Shown: positions 18,355-26,855, counted from the first letter of the stretch. The stretch: 64,000 nt of DNA from Marimicrobium sp913061115 (GCF_047729875.1 NZ_CP159826.1:3038001-3102000); one strand, 5' to 3'. Numbers and translations are program-made. The notes: generated by a model not told the origin, from the letters alone.

Positions 18355-18419
18355 AGTGTATCCATCAAAAACAGAGTCTGTCAATATAAATTGACTAGTA
18401 GTCAAGTTACGTTTACTAT
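18355..18419. promoter_or_regulatory. divergent promoters with nested MarR-type operators
   Basis: Plus strand: TTGACT (18391-18396), 17 bases, TACTAT (18414-18419). Minus strand: TTGACA (18384-18379), 18 bases, TACACT (18360-18355). Two inverted repeats share a half-site over both -35 boxes: GTCAAT-ATAA-ATTGAC (18380-18395) and TTGACTA-G-TAGTCAA (18391-18405). One repressor bound here could shut both directions. The predicted plus-strand start point falls at or next to the ATG (18426), and no ribosome binding site is present, so the regulator mRNA may be leaderless. Confidence 0.6.
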
Positions 18420-18425
18420 TTATTT

Positions 18426-19484
18426 ATGAACGCTCTCAGCCTAGAAAATATCGAGCCCCGTATGGCCAGGAATCGATATCGACATAACTTCTCCCGACAC
18501 CTGCTCGGTGTAGCACGATACCTTCAAAACACAATGATGACCGCGCTGCACCAACAATACGGGCATGAGCATCTACGATTGAGTTTTAGCCCCTATATCA
18601 TTCTGCTCGGAGAAGGTGACAAGCGGCTAACGGATCTAGCAGAAATTTTAGGTATTTCTCGGCAGGCCTGCAATCAAGCCGCCAAACAAGTCGTCGCGGC
18701 GGGCTATATTGACCGAATCGCTGACCCTGAAGACGGTCGTGCCAAACAACTGACTCTGTCGTCTCATGGCATCAAGCTGCGTCGCGATGGCCTTCATATT
18801 GTAGCTGAACTGGATCAGCAGCTAGCAAAAATCATTCACGGCTCACGCATTCTTGATGCAAGTAAGTCTCTACGAAAAATCTCTCATCGCCACTCTCTCA
18901 GCCTCGCGCCACCCAGCAATGACGCGAACGCGAACACATCGATGGCTGGGTTACTACCTAGACTCTCAGACTATACGCTGAAACGCCTTATGGAATTGAC
19001 GCGTGAGAAAGGTCATCCTGGGCTAAAGCTACGTTTCGGTCAGGTACTGGGACTGATTGGTCCTTCTGGAGGACGAATACAGAAAATTGCAGCCATTCAG
19101 GACGTGAGCAAGCAAGCTATCAGCGCCATCGGCACAGAGCTGGAAAACCTCGGGTATCTGCAGCGCAAAACCGACCCCTCAGATGCTCGCCAGGTTGTGC
19201 TTATCTTCACCGATCACGGAGAGAAGCTGATTACTGACTCAATAATAAGTGGCAATGAGTTGGAAGCGGAGTTTGCCGAGATCATTGGCCAGGCAGCGCT
19301 TAAGCGGCTGGACGCGACGCTGCAAGATCTGTACTTCGGGCTCGAACTGGAACAAGGCATTTTTGACACAGGTAGCGCAGCAGAGATTAGTCTGCTGGCA
19401 CATCAACTTCAACAACGACTCGGCGAGCAAGGCAGTAAGGCACTCGCCACACTGTTGCTCTGTCCTACTGAATACGCGAGGTAA
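18426..19484 (+). CDS. two-domain (tandem) MarR-family regulator
   Basis: A 352-residue protein with two MarR-like winged-helix units in one chain. The first covers about residues 53-115 (LTDLAEILGISRQACNQAAKQ recognition region, then DPEDGRAKQLTL wing). The second covers about 199-270 (KIAAIQDVSKQAISAIGTELE, then DPSDARQVVLIF wing). Ordinary MarR proteins are about 140-160 residues and dimerise; this fusion could act as an intramolecular pseudo-dimer. Its promoter carries nested inverted repeats, which suggests autoregulation and control of the divergent dehydrogenase operon. The hydroxylase gene starts directly at its stop codon. The ligand is probably an aromatic or lipophilic acid or its CoA ester, by analogy with family members only. 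Confidence 0.85.
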   Translation: MNALSLENIEPRMARNRYRHNFSRHLLGVARYLQNTMMTALHQQYGHEHLRLSFSPYIILLGEGDKRLTDLAEILGISRQACNQAAKQVVAAGYIDRIADPEDGRAKQLTLSSHGIKLRRDGLHIVAELDQQLAKIIHGSRILDASKSLRKISHRHSLSLAPPSNDANANTSMAGLLPRLSDYTLKRLMELTREKGHPGLKLRFGQVLGLIGPSGGRIQKIAAIQDVSKQAISAIGTELENLGYLQRKTDPSDARQVVLIFTDHGEKLITDSIISGNELEAEFAEIIGQAALKRLDATLQDLYFGLELEQGIFDTGSAAEISLLAHQLQQRLGEQGSKALATLLLCPTEYAR

Positions 19485-20225
19485 ATGACAATGATGACCA
19501 ACAACGAGTGGCTGGCTTACGTATGGCAGCACTACCACATCCTGAGTTCCCTGGTAGCACTGGCGGGCATTGTAGCGATAACCATTGTGGGCAAGAAGAT
19601 TCTGTTCCGTGTGCCGGCAGTGGGCGAAATGCGACAGCGCAATAGGGAAAAAGATAAGCCCAAATGGAAGCTGGAAAAATACCCGCCGGTCGTTCGTAGC
19701 ACCCAGAAAGTCGGCCTGTATTGCAATATTGTTTTTTTCCTTGTACTGCTGCCATTTTGCATCACATTTGAAAACCAAGCGGTATGGAAAGTACTACTGG
19801 ACAGTGCCATCATTCTGCTTTTTTACGACTTTTTTTACTATCTGTCGCATCGCTTTTGGTTTCATGGGCAAGGTGCCATGCGCAAGATACACGCTGTGCA
19901 CCATCAGGCCCGCAATCCCACTTACCTGGATGCACACTATGTGCACCCCTTTGAGACGTTCATCGGGCTATCGCTCTACATGGGATCAACAGTAATATTG
20001 GCGGCACTTATGGGGCCTTTTCAGATCACCACCATAATCCTAACGTATCTGATATTCACCCAGCTTAACCAGATTAATCACGTCTATCTGAATCTGCCGC
20101 ACTTCCCCTTCAAAACCATGAACTGGGTTGTGGCCAAGCATCACGTGCACCATGAGAATATGCACAAAGGCAACTATTCAACGATTACACCTCTTTACGA
20201 TAAAATTTTTGGCACACTAGACTAG
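19485..20225 (+). CDS. sterol desaturase/fatty acid hydroxylase family protein
   Basis: A 246-residue integral membrane di-iron enzyme of the fatty acid hydroxylase superfamily. The histidine clusters HRFWFH (122-127), HAVHH (136-140) and HHVHH (219-223) are the iron ligands. About four membrane segments surround them (residues 18-40, 78-98, 103-122 and 165-195). ATG directly follows the TAA of the regulator, with GAGG seven bases ahead, so the two are translated from one mRNA. The family hydroxylates or desaturates sterols, fatty acids, carotenoids and alkylglycerols; here it may oxidise the ligand of the adjacent regulator. Confidence 0.9.
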   Translation: MTMMTNNEWLAYVWQHYHILSSLVALAGIVAITIVGKKILFRVPAVGEMRQRNREKDKPKWKLEKYPPVVRSTQKVGLYCNIVFFLVLLPFCITFENQAVWKVLLDSAIILLFYDFFYYLSHRFWFHGQGAMRKIHAVHHQARNPTYLDAHYVHPFETFIGLSLYMGSTVILAALMGPFQITTIILTYLIFTQLNQINHVYLNLPHFPFKTMNWVVAKHHVHHENMHKGNYSTITPLYDKIFGTLD

Positions 20226-20253
20226 AGTAGACTGAACTCATCGGAGAGACATT

Positions 20254-20637
20254 ATGAATGACGAAGAACGCCGCGCCCTGGGCGAGGAAAAAATAAAGGA
20301 TGTTTACGCCGGAGATGTTGTAGTTCCTCCAGAGGGCTATGCTTTTACCGACATTATGCTCAAACAATTGTTCGCCGAACTGTGGACACGAGAAACCCTT
20401 TCTATGCGAGACAAGCGCATTCTGCTGCTGGGTATTATCGCAGAGAAGGGCGAGCCCACGACATTCAAAATACAGATCAAAGCCTCTCTCAAGAGAGGCG
20501 AAATCAACCCAGCCGAAGCACGAGAGTTTCTCCTTTTCATCGCACAGTACGCTGGATATCCGCGAGCAGCCTCAATGCTGGGACCGGTCGAACAGGCTAT
20601 TGCAGAATTCGAAAAAGAGACTGCGGACGCCAGCTAA
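20254..20637 (+). CDS. carboxymuconolactone decarboxylase-family protein
   Basis: A 127-residue small helical protein of the CMD superfamily. RDKRILLLGIIAEKGEP and the C-terminal FIAQYAGYPRAASMLGPV resemble 4-carboxymuconolactone decarboxylase, whose helices pack as a hexamer. There is no CxxC pair, so the AhpD-type peroxidase role is unlikely. GGAGAGACATT precedes the ATG. It follows the hydroxylase by 28 bases and precedes the crotonase by 132, in the same direction. The reaction may be a decarboxylation or lactone step, but this is not certain. Confidence 0.8.
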   Translation: MNDEERRALGEEKIKDVYAGDVVVPPEGYAFTDIMLKQLFAELWTRETLSMRDKRILLLGIIAEKGEPTTFKIQIKASLKRGEINPAEAREFLLFIAQYAGYPRAASMLGPVEQAIAEFEKETADAS

Positions 20638-20769
20638 ACAAGCCGTTCGGCACTGCAACTTACAGCTTTTTCTGACCCAATGGTTGCCATTCGCTGCGAG
20701 CGACTCCAAAATAGTGAATCCAGCATTTGCGTTAAGCGGATGCAGCTGTCCTAAAGAGGAAAAGCCACC

Positions 20770-21612
20770 ATGAAACCGCAAGATTTTCGAGACATAACCT
20801 ATGCTAAGGATGATGCGGGCATTGTTACGCTGACACTAAATACGCCGGGGCGCAAAAACGCTCTCAGCGCCGTCACTTTTCTGGAGCTTTTTTACGCTGT
20901 GGATCACTTTCAGTCCGATGAGTCAGCGCATGCGATGATATTGACGGGCGCAAAGGATCCAAACTCTAATGATCCGAAAAAAGAAGCCTTTAGCAGCGGC
21001 GGATACTTCAACCCTGATGCCTTTGAAGGTTTAGCACCAGAGGTATTAGCAGACATTGATATGTCAGATGTTGCCCAAAAACGCACGACTATGAAGTTTT
21101 ATGAGTGTGACAAGCCGGTCATTGCCGCCATCAACGGGCTCGCAATCGGTGGAGCGTTTACGCTTTGTCTAGCCGTTGCCGATCAGATCTACATGTCAGA
21201 GCACGCTTGGATACAACTTCCTTTCGCGAAACTTGGGATTGCTGCCGAACTCGCTTCCACTTTTCTGTTGCCACGTTTGCTTGGATTCCAAAAGGCCAAG
21301 GAAATGCTTTTTTTTCCAGAACGTATTAGTGCAGAAAAAGCCGTAGAGCTAGGGATTGCCAACAAGGTCTTACCCCACGACGAGCTTCTAAACTACGCCA
21401 AGGAGCAAACGCTGCAACTTATACCCCCTTTAGGTCCTGCGATGTCCATTCGCGAGATGAAGCGATGCATGCACCAGCCCCATATCGACTCACTTGAAAA
21501 GGCCCTTGATATGGAGAACAACGCGCTGGCAAAGCTCATGCATACTGAAGACTTTGCCGAGGGAATGATGGCGCGTATTGAACGAAGATCGCCGGTATTT
21601 AAGGGCAGATAA
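20770..21612 (+). CDS. crotonase-fold protein, isomerase-like active site
   Basis: A 280-residue enoyl-CoA hydratase/isomerase superfamily protein. The CoA-binding and oxyanion parts are present (SSGGYF at 75-80, INGLAIGGAF at 121-130). The two glutamates of true hydratases are replaced: GGAFTL has Thr131 where hydratases have Glu, and QLPFAKLG has Ala where they have Glu. Glu160 in AAELAST stands where enoyl-CoA isomerases keep their catalytic Glu. An isomerase or other crotonase reaction is therefore likelier than hydration. An AAAGAGGAAAAGCC site precedes the ATG. Confidence 0.85.
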   Translation: MKPQDFRDITYAKDDAGIVTLTLNTPGRKNALSAVTFLELFYAVDHFQSDESAHAMILTGAKDPNSNDPKKEAFSSGGYFNPDAFEGLAPEVLADIDMSDVAQKRTTMKFYECDKPVIAAINGLAIGGAFTLCLAVADQIYMSEHAWIQLPFAKLGIAAELASTFLLPRLLGFQKAKEMLFFPERISAEKAVELGIANKVLPHDELLNYAKEQTLQLIPPLGPAMSIREMKRCMHQPHIDSLEKALDMENNALAKLMHTEDFAEGMMARIERRSPVFKGR

Positions 21613-21709
21613 TTCAGCGTCACGCGCCCGGCTGACCCAGCCAAGCTGCGTCAGCGTATTCAACCTTCCCTCGACAGTGGCGTTTGCCACAGACTCCAAA
21701 GGCTCTTCG

Positions 21710-23134
21710 ATGTATCGATATCTTTTTTCAGACAACCGGATTTTTACCCTGCGCCCGCTGATATGCGTAGGCGTATGCTTCTTCATGACATCGGCGCTAG
21801 CGCAGGTTGATGAGGCGCAGGTGGGCGAAGTTCGGGTTGACGAGATACAAATTGATAAGATGCAGACTCCTGCCGGGGAAGTCATCGTTGAGCAGGCTCT
21901 TCCTGCGCCAACACCTGAAGCTCAGACAACGCTTACAGCGGTCGAGGGGATTGCGACTGAAACCACTATCGCCAACAAAGAACCGGATGCCACTGATGAG
22001 GAGCGGGTCGAGTCTATCTCAGAGCCGCCGAATGATATACTGGATATTCTAGGTGCCACAATAGCTCTAGGGGAGACACGACGACTGCTCTGGGTCGCAG
22101 GAGAAACCTCTTACGGCAGTAAATTAGAAGCGCCGGTTAACATCATACGTGGAAAATATCCCGGCCCAACCTTGTGCCTCACAGCGGCTATTCATGGTGA
22201 CGAATTGAACGGCGTTGAAATTGTGAGGCGATTGATCAGTAAGCTCTCTGCAAAGAAGTTACACGGGACGGTCATTGGTGTTCCCATTGTCAATTTACTG
22301 GGCTTCACCAATGGCACACGGTATCTACCAGACCGACGCGACCTTAATCGACACTTTCCAGGTAACCCTAAGGGTAGTTCTGCATCGCGCATCGCATATT
22401 CTTTTTTTCAGGATATCGTACGTCATTGCGATTTATTAATAGATCTGCATACCGGCTCACTGGCTCGAACTAACATTGCGCAAGTCAGAGCAAACCTGCA
22501 AGTTCCTGAGGTACTGGAATTCACCACCAAGTTTGGCTCAACGGCGGTATTACACAGCAGAAAACTTCGTGGCAACTTACGCAGTGCCGCGGTCAACTAT
22601 GGTATACCTGCCGTCGCTCTAGAGTTGGGTGAACCCGGAAGCCTGCAGGAAAAGCACATCAAAGAAGGAGTCAAAATTATAAAGGCCGTGCTGCGTGGAG
22701 TGAATATGACGCGCCCCTTCTGGGCGACCAGCGGGTCGCAAGCCGTATTTTATAGCTCACGCTGGGTGAGAGTTAATTACGGAGGGCTGCTGATTTCCAA
22801 TGTTGACATCGGCGAGCGCATTTGGGAAGGCACCGTTTTGGGATCGATCGTCAATCCTATAACCGATGAGACCTTTGAAATCCTTTCCCCCTACTCAGGT
22901 CGGGTTCTGGGCATGGCACTCAACCAGTTTATGTTGCCAGGATACGCCGCTTTTAATATTGGCATCGCCGCCGACAGAGATAGCGCAGCTGTCGAGGCAC
23001 AAATTTTTGAGTGTATCGATACTGACGATCAGATTGGCGATGAGCTTAGCTGCTCACTCGACGACGAAGAGGCGGAGCAAATTGAGCGCGACGACATTGT
23101 TCTTGGTGAACAGGAAGAAGAAGATGAGTCATAA
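21710..23134 (+). CDS. secreted succinylglutamate desuccinylase/aspartoacylase-like protein
   Basis: A 474-residue zinc carboxypeptidase-fold protein of the AstE/AspA family. The start MYRYLFSDNR gives a signal peptide ending SALAQ (residues 28-32). His162 and Glu165 in IHGDE plus His247 in DLHTGS are the zinc ligands; RDLNRHFPG and ALELGEPG match substrate-binding and catalytic segments. Residues 32-112 are acidic and low in complexity (VDEAQVGEVRVDEIQ), and the C-terminus is strongly acidic (QEEEDES). Cytoplasmic AstE lacks such extensions. Members act on N-acyl amino acids or peptides; here the site of action would be the periplasm. No partner gene is adjacent. Confidence 0.8.
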   Translation: MYRYLFSDNRIFTLRPLICVGVCFFMTSALAQVDEAQVGEVRVDEIQIDKMQTPAGEVIVEQALPAPTPEAQTTLTAVEGIATETTIANKEPDATDEERVESISEPPNDILDILGATIALGETRRLLWVAGETSYGSKLEAPVNIIRGKYPGPTLCLTAAIHGDELNGVEIVRRLISKLSAKKLHGTVIGVPIVNLLGFTNGTRYLPDRRDLNRHFPGNPKGSSASRIAYSFFQDIVRHCDLLIDLHTGSLARTNIAQVRANLQVPEVLEFTTKFGSTAVLHSRKLRGNLRSAAVNYGIPAVALELGEPGSLQEKHIKEGVKIIKAVLRGVNMTRPFWATSGSQAVFYSSRWVRVNYGGLLISNVDIGERIWEGTVLGSIVNPITDETFEILSPYSGRVLGMALNQFMLPGYAAFNIGIAADRDSAAVEAQIFECIDTDDQIGDELSCSLDDEEAEQIERDDIVLGEQEEEDES

Positions 23135-23319
23135 TAAAAAATCTAACTTAAGGTATAGACAGACATCAGAATTACACACTGGTGGTATTTTTCTCAGTGC
23201 TTCATGGATCAATAATCAACAATCTCTGTCGGTGCTAACGGGATTTCGGCTATCTCCTCCCCTCGCCCGCACTGCGTGATCAACCAAGCCTTCGAAGGTA
23301 CCACCGTGCCAACGCCACA

Positions 23320-24060
23320 TCATCGTAATGAGGCCATTATCTCCAGGCCCTCAAACACGAGATCCGGAACGACTTCTCCGCCGTGATCGACTAACTCCAT
23401 AAGCGACTGGCCCGCACCTCCGCAAAACAGTATCGCCATTGGCTCGCTGGCTGCCTGTTCCAACGCCAGCGTAATCGCGCCCGCTTGCGCCAGCGCAATG
23501 CCATGGCGCACTGCGTGCGCGGTTGAGGTGCCGGGAGACAGTCCATAGCCGACTTCTTCATCAAACCGGACGCGATCAGTATCGAGCAATAAGGCACGCT
23601 CCATCAAAGCTGCTCCGGGAATGATGTAACCACCCTCATGACGACCATCAGCACTAACAATATCGATGGTAAGGGCAGAGCCACTATCGATAACACACAC
23701 CCTGCTCTTTTTGCGCTCCCGACCTCCGAGCATTGCCAGCCAGCGATCAACCCCCATGCGTCCCGGTTCCTCATAACTGTTCATCAGGCTGCCCGTGCGC
23801 GATTCAGAACGCGCAAACCACGGCGCGATACCCCATTGGTTTTCCAACAGGCGCGACAGCTGTAATTCTGACGCTGCGGTGGTCACACTTGAAATCCAGA
23901 TATGATGCAGCGATTCGCAGCAATTCAGTAATCGTTGCTGCGAGCTTTCATCATTAGGCCGATAATCTCCACGGCTTATGACTTTATTGCCGTTGACCAA
24001 GCGCCATTTCGCACGGGTGTTGCCGATATCAAGCTGCAGACAGACGCCAGGACTGTTCAT
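23320..24060 (-). CDS. coaX: type III pantothenate kinase
   Basis: A 246-residue type III pantothenate kinase (ASKHA fold) that phosphorylates pantothenate, the first step of coenzyme A synthesis. DIGNT (11-15) is the phosphate motif, GRMGVDRWLAMLGG the substrate-binding region, and VIDSGSALTIDIV the second acidic motif. Its ATG overlaps the birA stop by 4 bases. The birA-coaX pair is a common arrangement in Pseudomonas-like Gammaproteobacteria. The enzyme resists feedback by CoA and needs a monovalent cation in characterised members. Confidence 0.95.
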   Translation of the reverse strand: MNSPGVCLQLDIGNTRAKWRLVNGNKVISRGDYRPNDESSQQRLLNCCESLHHIWISSVTTAASELQLSRLLENQWGIAPWFARSESRTGSLMNSYEEPGRMGVDRWLAMLGGRERKKSRVCVIDSGSALTIDIVSADGRHEGGYIIPGAALMERALLLDTDRVRFDEEVGYGLSPGTSTAHAVRHGIALAQAGAITLALEQAASEPMAILFCGGAGQSLMELVDHGGEVVPDLVFEGLEIMASLR

Positions 24061-25034
24061 GAGGCTGCCCTCAAAGACACTTCACCACCGTACACCGACT
24101 GCAAGCCAGTCGCGGTCTCCAACTGCAGCGCACCGCGCGCATCTACTCCACGCGCGATGCCAGCAAGAGGCACTTCGCCAGCATGTAGCACCACAGCAGC
24201 ATCGGCTAACGCATCCAGAGACTGCCATTCCTCACGCCAATGGGCAAATCCGCGCTGCTCGAAATCAGCCACCAGCGGCAACAACTCATTTAACAGCGCT
24301 GCCAATATCCTGCTGCGGCCGGGAGTCTGACTTGAGGTCATTGTGTTGATATCTGTCCAAGCTTGGTCAATAGCACCCGCCGCCGCGTCAGGCATGGCCA
24401 CATTAAGACCCACACCGATGACGACCCGACAGCTTCCGGCCGCGTCACCGCTCATCTCCAACAATATACCCCCGAGTTTGGCACCATCGTATAGCACATC
24501 GTTAGGCCATTTGAGCTGCACAGCAGGCACATCACAGGCTCGCAGTGCGCGCGCAACGGCGACCCCTACGGCCAAGCTCAGCCCCTCTAAAGCCGCCGCC
24601 CCCTGAGTAAACTCCCACAGCAGAGACAAATAGAGATTACTCGCATAGGGGCTGACCCACTGCCGACCACGGCGGCCGCGACCCGCGGACTGTTGCTCCG
24701 CAGTGCACACCAAGCTGGTCAAGCCGTCCTGCTCGGCCAAACGCATCACATGGGCGTTGGTCGAGTCGACCGTGTCGAGAATCTCCAGACGGCCCATCAG
24801 TGCAGCGGCACGCGGATCAAGTCCAGCTTTCACCTGAGCGGCATCGAGCAGGTCAATACCGCCAGGAATGCGATAGCCCTTACCCTTCACTGACTCAATG
24901 GCAAGCACCGAGTCGTTCACTAGGCGATTGACCTGTTTCCAGACAGCAGTGCGACTCACACCCATAGCCTCTGCAAGATCCTGGCCCGAGTGAAACTCGC
25001 CATCGGCAAGCAGCGGCAATAATGATCTTGACAT
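24057..25034 (-). CDS. birA: biotin-protein ligase and biotin operon repressor
   Basis: A 325-residue bifunctional BirA. Residues 14-37 form the DNA-binding winged helix, GRGRRGR (118-124) binds biotinyl-AMP, and KWPND (175-179) carries the catalytic lysine region. It attaches biotin to carboxylase carrier domains and represses biotin synthesis genes. A likely substrate is in this window: the LiuD biotin lysine in EAMKM. It is transcribed divergently from the liuR operon with 220 bases between, and its stop overlaps coaX. Confidence 0.96.
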   Translation of the reverse strand: MSRSLLPLLADGEFHSGQDLAEAMGVSRTAVWKQVNRLVNDSVLAIESVKGKGYRIPGGIDLLDAAQVKAGLDPRAAALMGRLEILDTVDSTNAHVMRLAEQDGLTSLVCTAEQQSAGRGRRGRQWVSPYASNLYLSLLWEFTQGAAALEGLSLAVGVAVARALRACDVPAVQLKWPNDVLYDGAKLGGILLEMSGDAAGSCRVVIGVGLNVAMPDAAAGAIDQAWTDINTMTSSQTPGRSRILAALLNELLPLVADFEQRGFAHWREEWQSLDALADAAVVLHAGEVPLAGIARGVDARGALQLETATGLQSVYGGEVSLRAAS

Positions 25035-25190
25035 GAATGACGGTACTCTTCGGTCACTGGAGGAGGGATGATAGCAAATAATCCCGATATATCGAGTGGC
25101 ATAACTCTTCCAGCGCGCGGATTATCCCGCCTAGCGGCTACAGGAGCGGACCTGAATCATCTCATCGTCCTAACCTCAACTAACCTTCCG

Positions 25191-25219
25191 TTTACGTTAA
25201 CGTCATTGTTTGATACAGT
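25191..25219 (+). promoter_or_regulatory. liu operon promoter with LiuR-type operator
   Basis: ACGTTAACGT (25194-25203) is a perfect 10-bp palindrome, with T/A flanks partly extending it. It overlaps a -35-like TTTACG (25191-25196) placed 17 bases from TACAGT (25214-25219), 35 bases before the liuR ATG. A dyad between the -35 and -10 boxes is the usual site for MerR-family regulators, and the ACGTnnACGT look matches my recollection of proteobacterial LiuR motifs. Confidence 0.6.
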
Positions 25220-25254
25220 GTCGTTTGTCACTCGTTGTGCGGAAGGAACAGCAC

Positions 25255-25662
25255 ATGCCAAACCAAACCTACACAATCTCAGAGCTGGCTAGCGAGTTCG
25301 GGGTCACCACCCGCGCCATCCGTTTTTACGAGGAAAAAGGCCTCGTCCAGCCCCTACGTGAGGGGCAGAGGCGAGTCTATACCGCTGCTGACCGGGTTCG
25401 CATAAAGCTGATCCTGCGTGGAAAGCGTATTGGCATGACGCTGCAGGAAAGCGTCGAAGTGATTGATTTGTACGACCCGCAGCACAACAACACACAGCAA
25501 CTTCTCTCACTGATCAATACGATCTCAGGGCGCCAAGCTAGACTTCTGCAGCAAAAAGACGATATCGATGACATGCTGACAGGACTCAGCGAGGTACTGG
25601 GGCTTTGCGAGAAGGCGCTGGGAAAACGCCAGAAAAAAATTTCAGCAACCCCAAAGAAATGA
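25255..25662 (+). CDS. liuR: MerR-family regulator of leucine degradation
   Basis: A 135-residue MerR-type regulator. YTISELASEFGVTTRAIRFYEEKGL (residues 6-30) is the DNA-binding helix-turn-helix and first wing; the second half is a coiled coil (about 75-115). The start MPNQTYTIS has AAGGAACAGCAC upstream. It opens the liu operon, as LiuR does in many proteobacteria, where it represses branched-chain degradation genes until a pathway CoA intermediate accumulates. The palindrome 52 bases upstream is the probable site of autoregulation. Confidence 0.9.
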   Translation: MPNQTYTISELASEFGVTTRAIRFYEEKGLVQPLREGQRRVYTAADRVRIKLILRGKRIGMTLQESVEVIDLYDPQHNNTQQLLSLINTISGRQARLLQQKDDIDDMLTGLSEVLGLCEKALGKRQKKISATPKK

Positions 25663-25675
25663 TAGGACATTCATT

Positions 25676-26845
25676 ATGAGCTCCCGCTACCCTACCCTCA
25701 ACTTTGGCCTTGGGGAAGACATCGACATGCTGCGCGATGCGGTCTACCAAATGTGCCAAAAAGAAATTGTCCCGCGCGCGGCAGACATAGACCGCAGTAA
25801 TGAGTTCCCCATGGATCTATGGCGAACGTTAGGAGACATGGGCCTGCTGGGAATTACCGTAGAAGATAGCTATGGCGGCAGCAATATGGGGTACCTCGCC
25901 CACTCGGTGGTCATGGAGGAAATTAGCCGCGCCTCTGCCTCTGTCGGACTGTCCTATGGCGCCATGTCCAATCTGTGCCTTAACCAGTTAGCCAAAAACG
26001 GCAATGAGGAACAAAAACAGAAATACCTTCCAAAGCTGTGTTCGGGTCAACACATAGGCGCACTGGCCATGTCAGAAGCCAACGCCGGCTCCGACGTGGT
26101 GAGCATGAAATTAAATGCTCGCAAACAGGGCGACAGCTACATACTCAACGGGACTAAAATGTGGATCACCAACGGCCCCGATGCCCATGTCTACATAATC
26201 TATGCCAAAACCGATCCTGAGGCAGGATCCAAAGGCATTACTGCGTTCATCGTTGAGCGCGATGCCCCAGGATTCTCCCGCTCGCCTAAACTCGACAAAC
26301 TCGGTATGCGCGGCTCCAACACCTGTGAGCTGGTCTTCCAAAATTGTGAGGTGCCAGCTGAAAATAGACTGCACAATGAAGGCGACGGCGTGAGAATACT
26401 CATGTCGGGGCTAGACTATGAACGCACTGTATTGTCCGGAGGACCGGTGGGCATCATGCAAGCCTGCCTGGACGAGGTTCTGCCCTACCTGCACGACCGC
26501 AAACAATTCGGACAGAGCATAGGAGAGTTCCAACTGATGCAGGGCAAGCTGGCAGACATGTACGCCGACCTCAATGCCTGTCGTGCCTATTTATACGCCG
26601 TCGCAAGTGCCTGTGACAGAGGTGAGGGAACACGTCAGGACTGCGCTGCAGTAATTCTTTATACCGCAGAGAAAGCGACCCAGATGGCACTGCAGGCAAT
26701 ACAGGCGCTGGGCGGTTTCGGTTATACCAATGATGCCAACGCTGGACGCCTGCTGCGTGATGCCAAACTGTACGAAATCGGCGCAGGCACCTCCGAAATA
26801 CGGCGCATGCTCATCGGCCGCGAACTGTTTAACGCAACTGCTTAG
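25676..26845 (+). CDS. liuA: isovaleryl-CoA dehydrogenase
   Basis: A 389-residue FAD enzyme converting isovaleryl-CoA to 3-methylcrotonyl-CoA in leucine breakdown. MSEANAGSDVVSMK and MWITNGP are FAD/substrate motifs, and Glu249 in LDYERT matches the catalytic Glu254 of human isovaleryl-CoA dehydrogenase. This position distinguishes it from short- and medium-chain enzymes. It lies 13 bases after liuR, and liuB starts 10 bases after its stop. Confidence 0.95.
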   Translation: MSSRYPTLNFGLGEDIDMLRDAVYQMCQKEIVPRAADIDRSNEFPMDLWRTLGDMGLLGITVEDSYGGSNMGYLAHSVVMEEISRASASVGLSYGAMSNLCLNQLAKNGNEEQKQKYLPKLCSGQHIGALAMSEANAGSDVVSMKLNARKQGDSYILNGTKMWITNGPDAHVYIIYAKTDPEAGSKGITAFIVERDAPGFSRSPKLDKLGMRGSNTCELVFQNCEVPAENRLHNEGDGVRILMSGLDYERTVLSGGPVGIMQACLDEVLPYLHDRKQFGQSIGEFQLMQGKLADMYADLNACRAYLYAVASACDRGEGTRQDCAAVILYTAEKATQMALQAIQALGGFGYTNDANAGRLLRDAKLYEIGAGTSEIRRMLIGRELFNATA

Positions 26846-26855
26846 GAGCACACAC

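Noticed and set aside
20770..21612. Crotonase as the missing LiuC
   Set aside because: Both hydratase glutamates are absent, it is 4 kb from the liu operon and belongs to another gene group.
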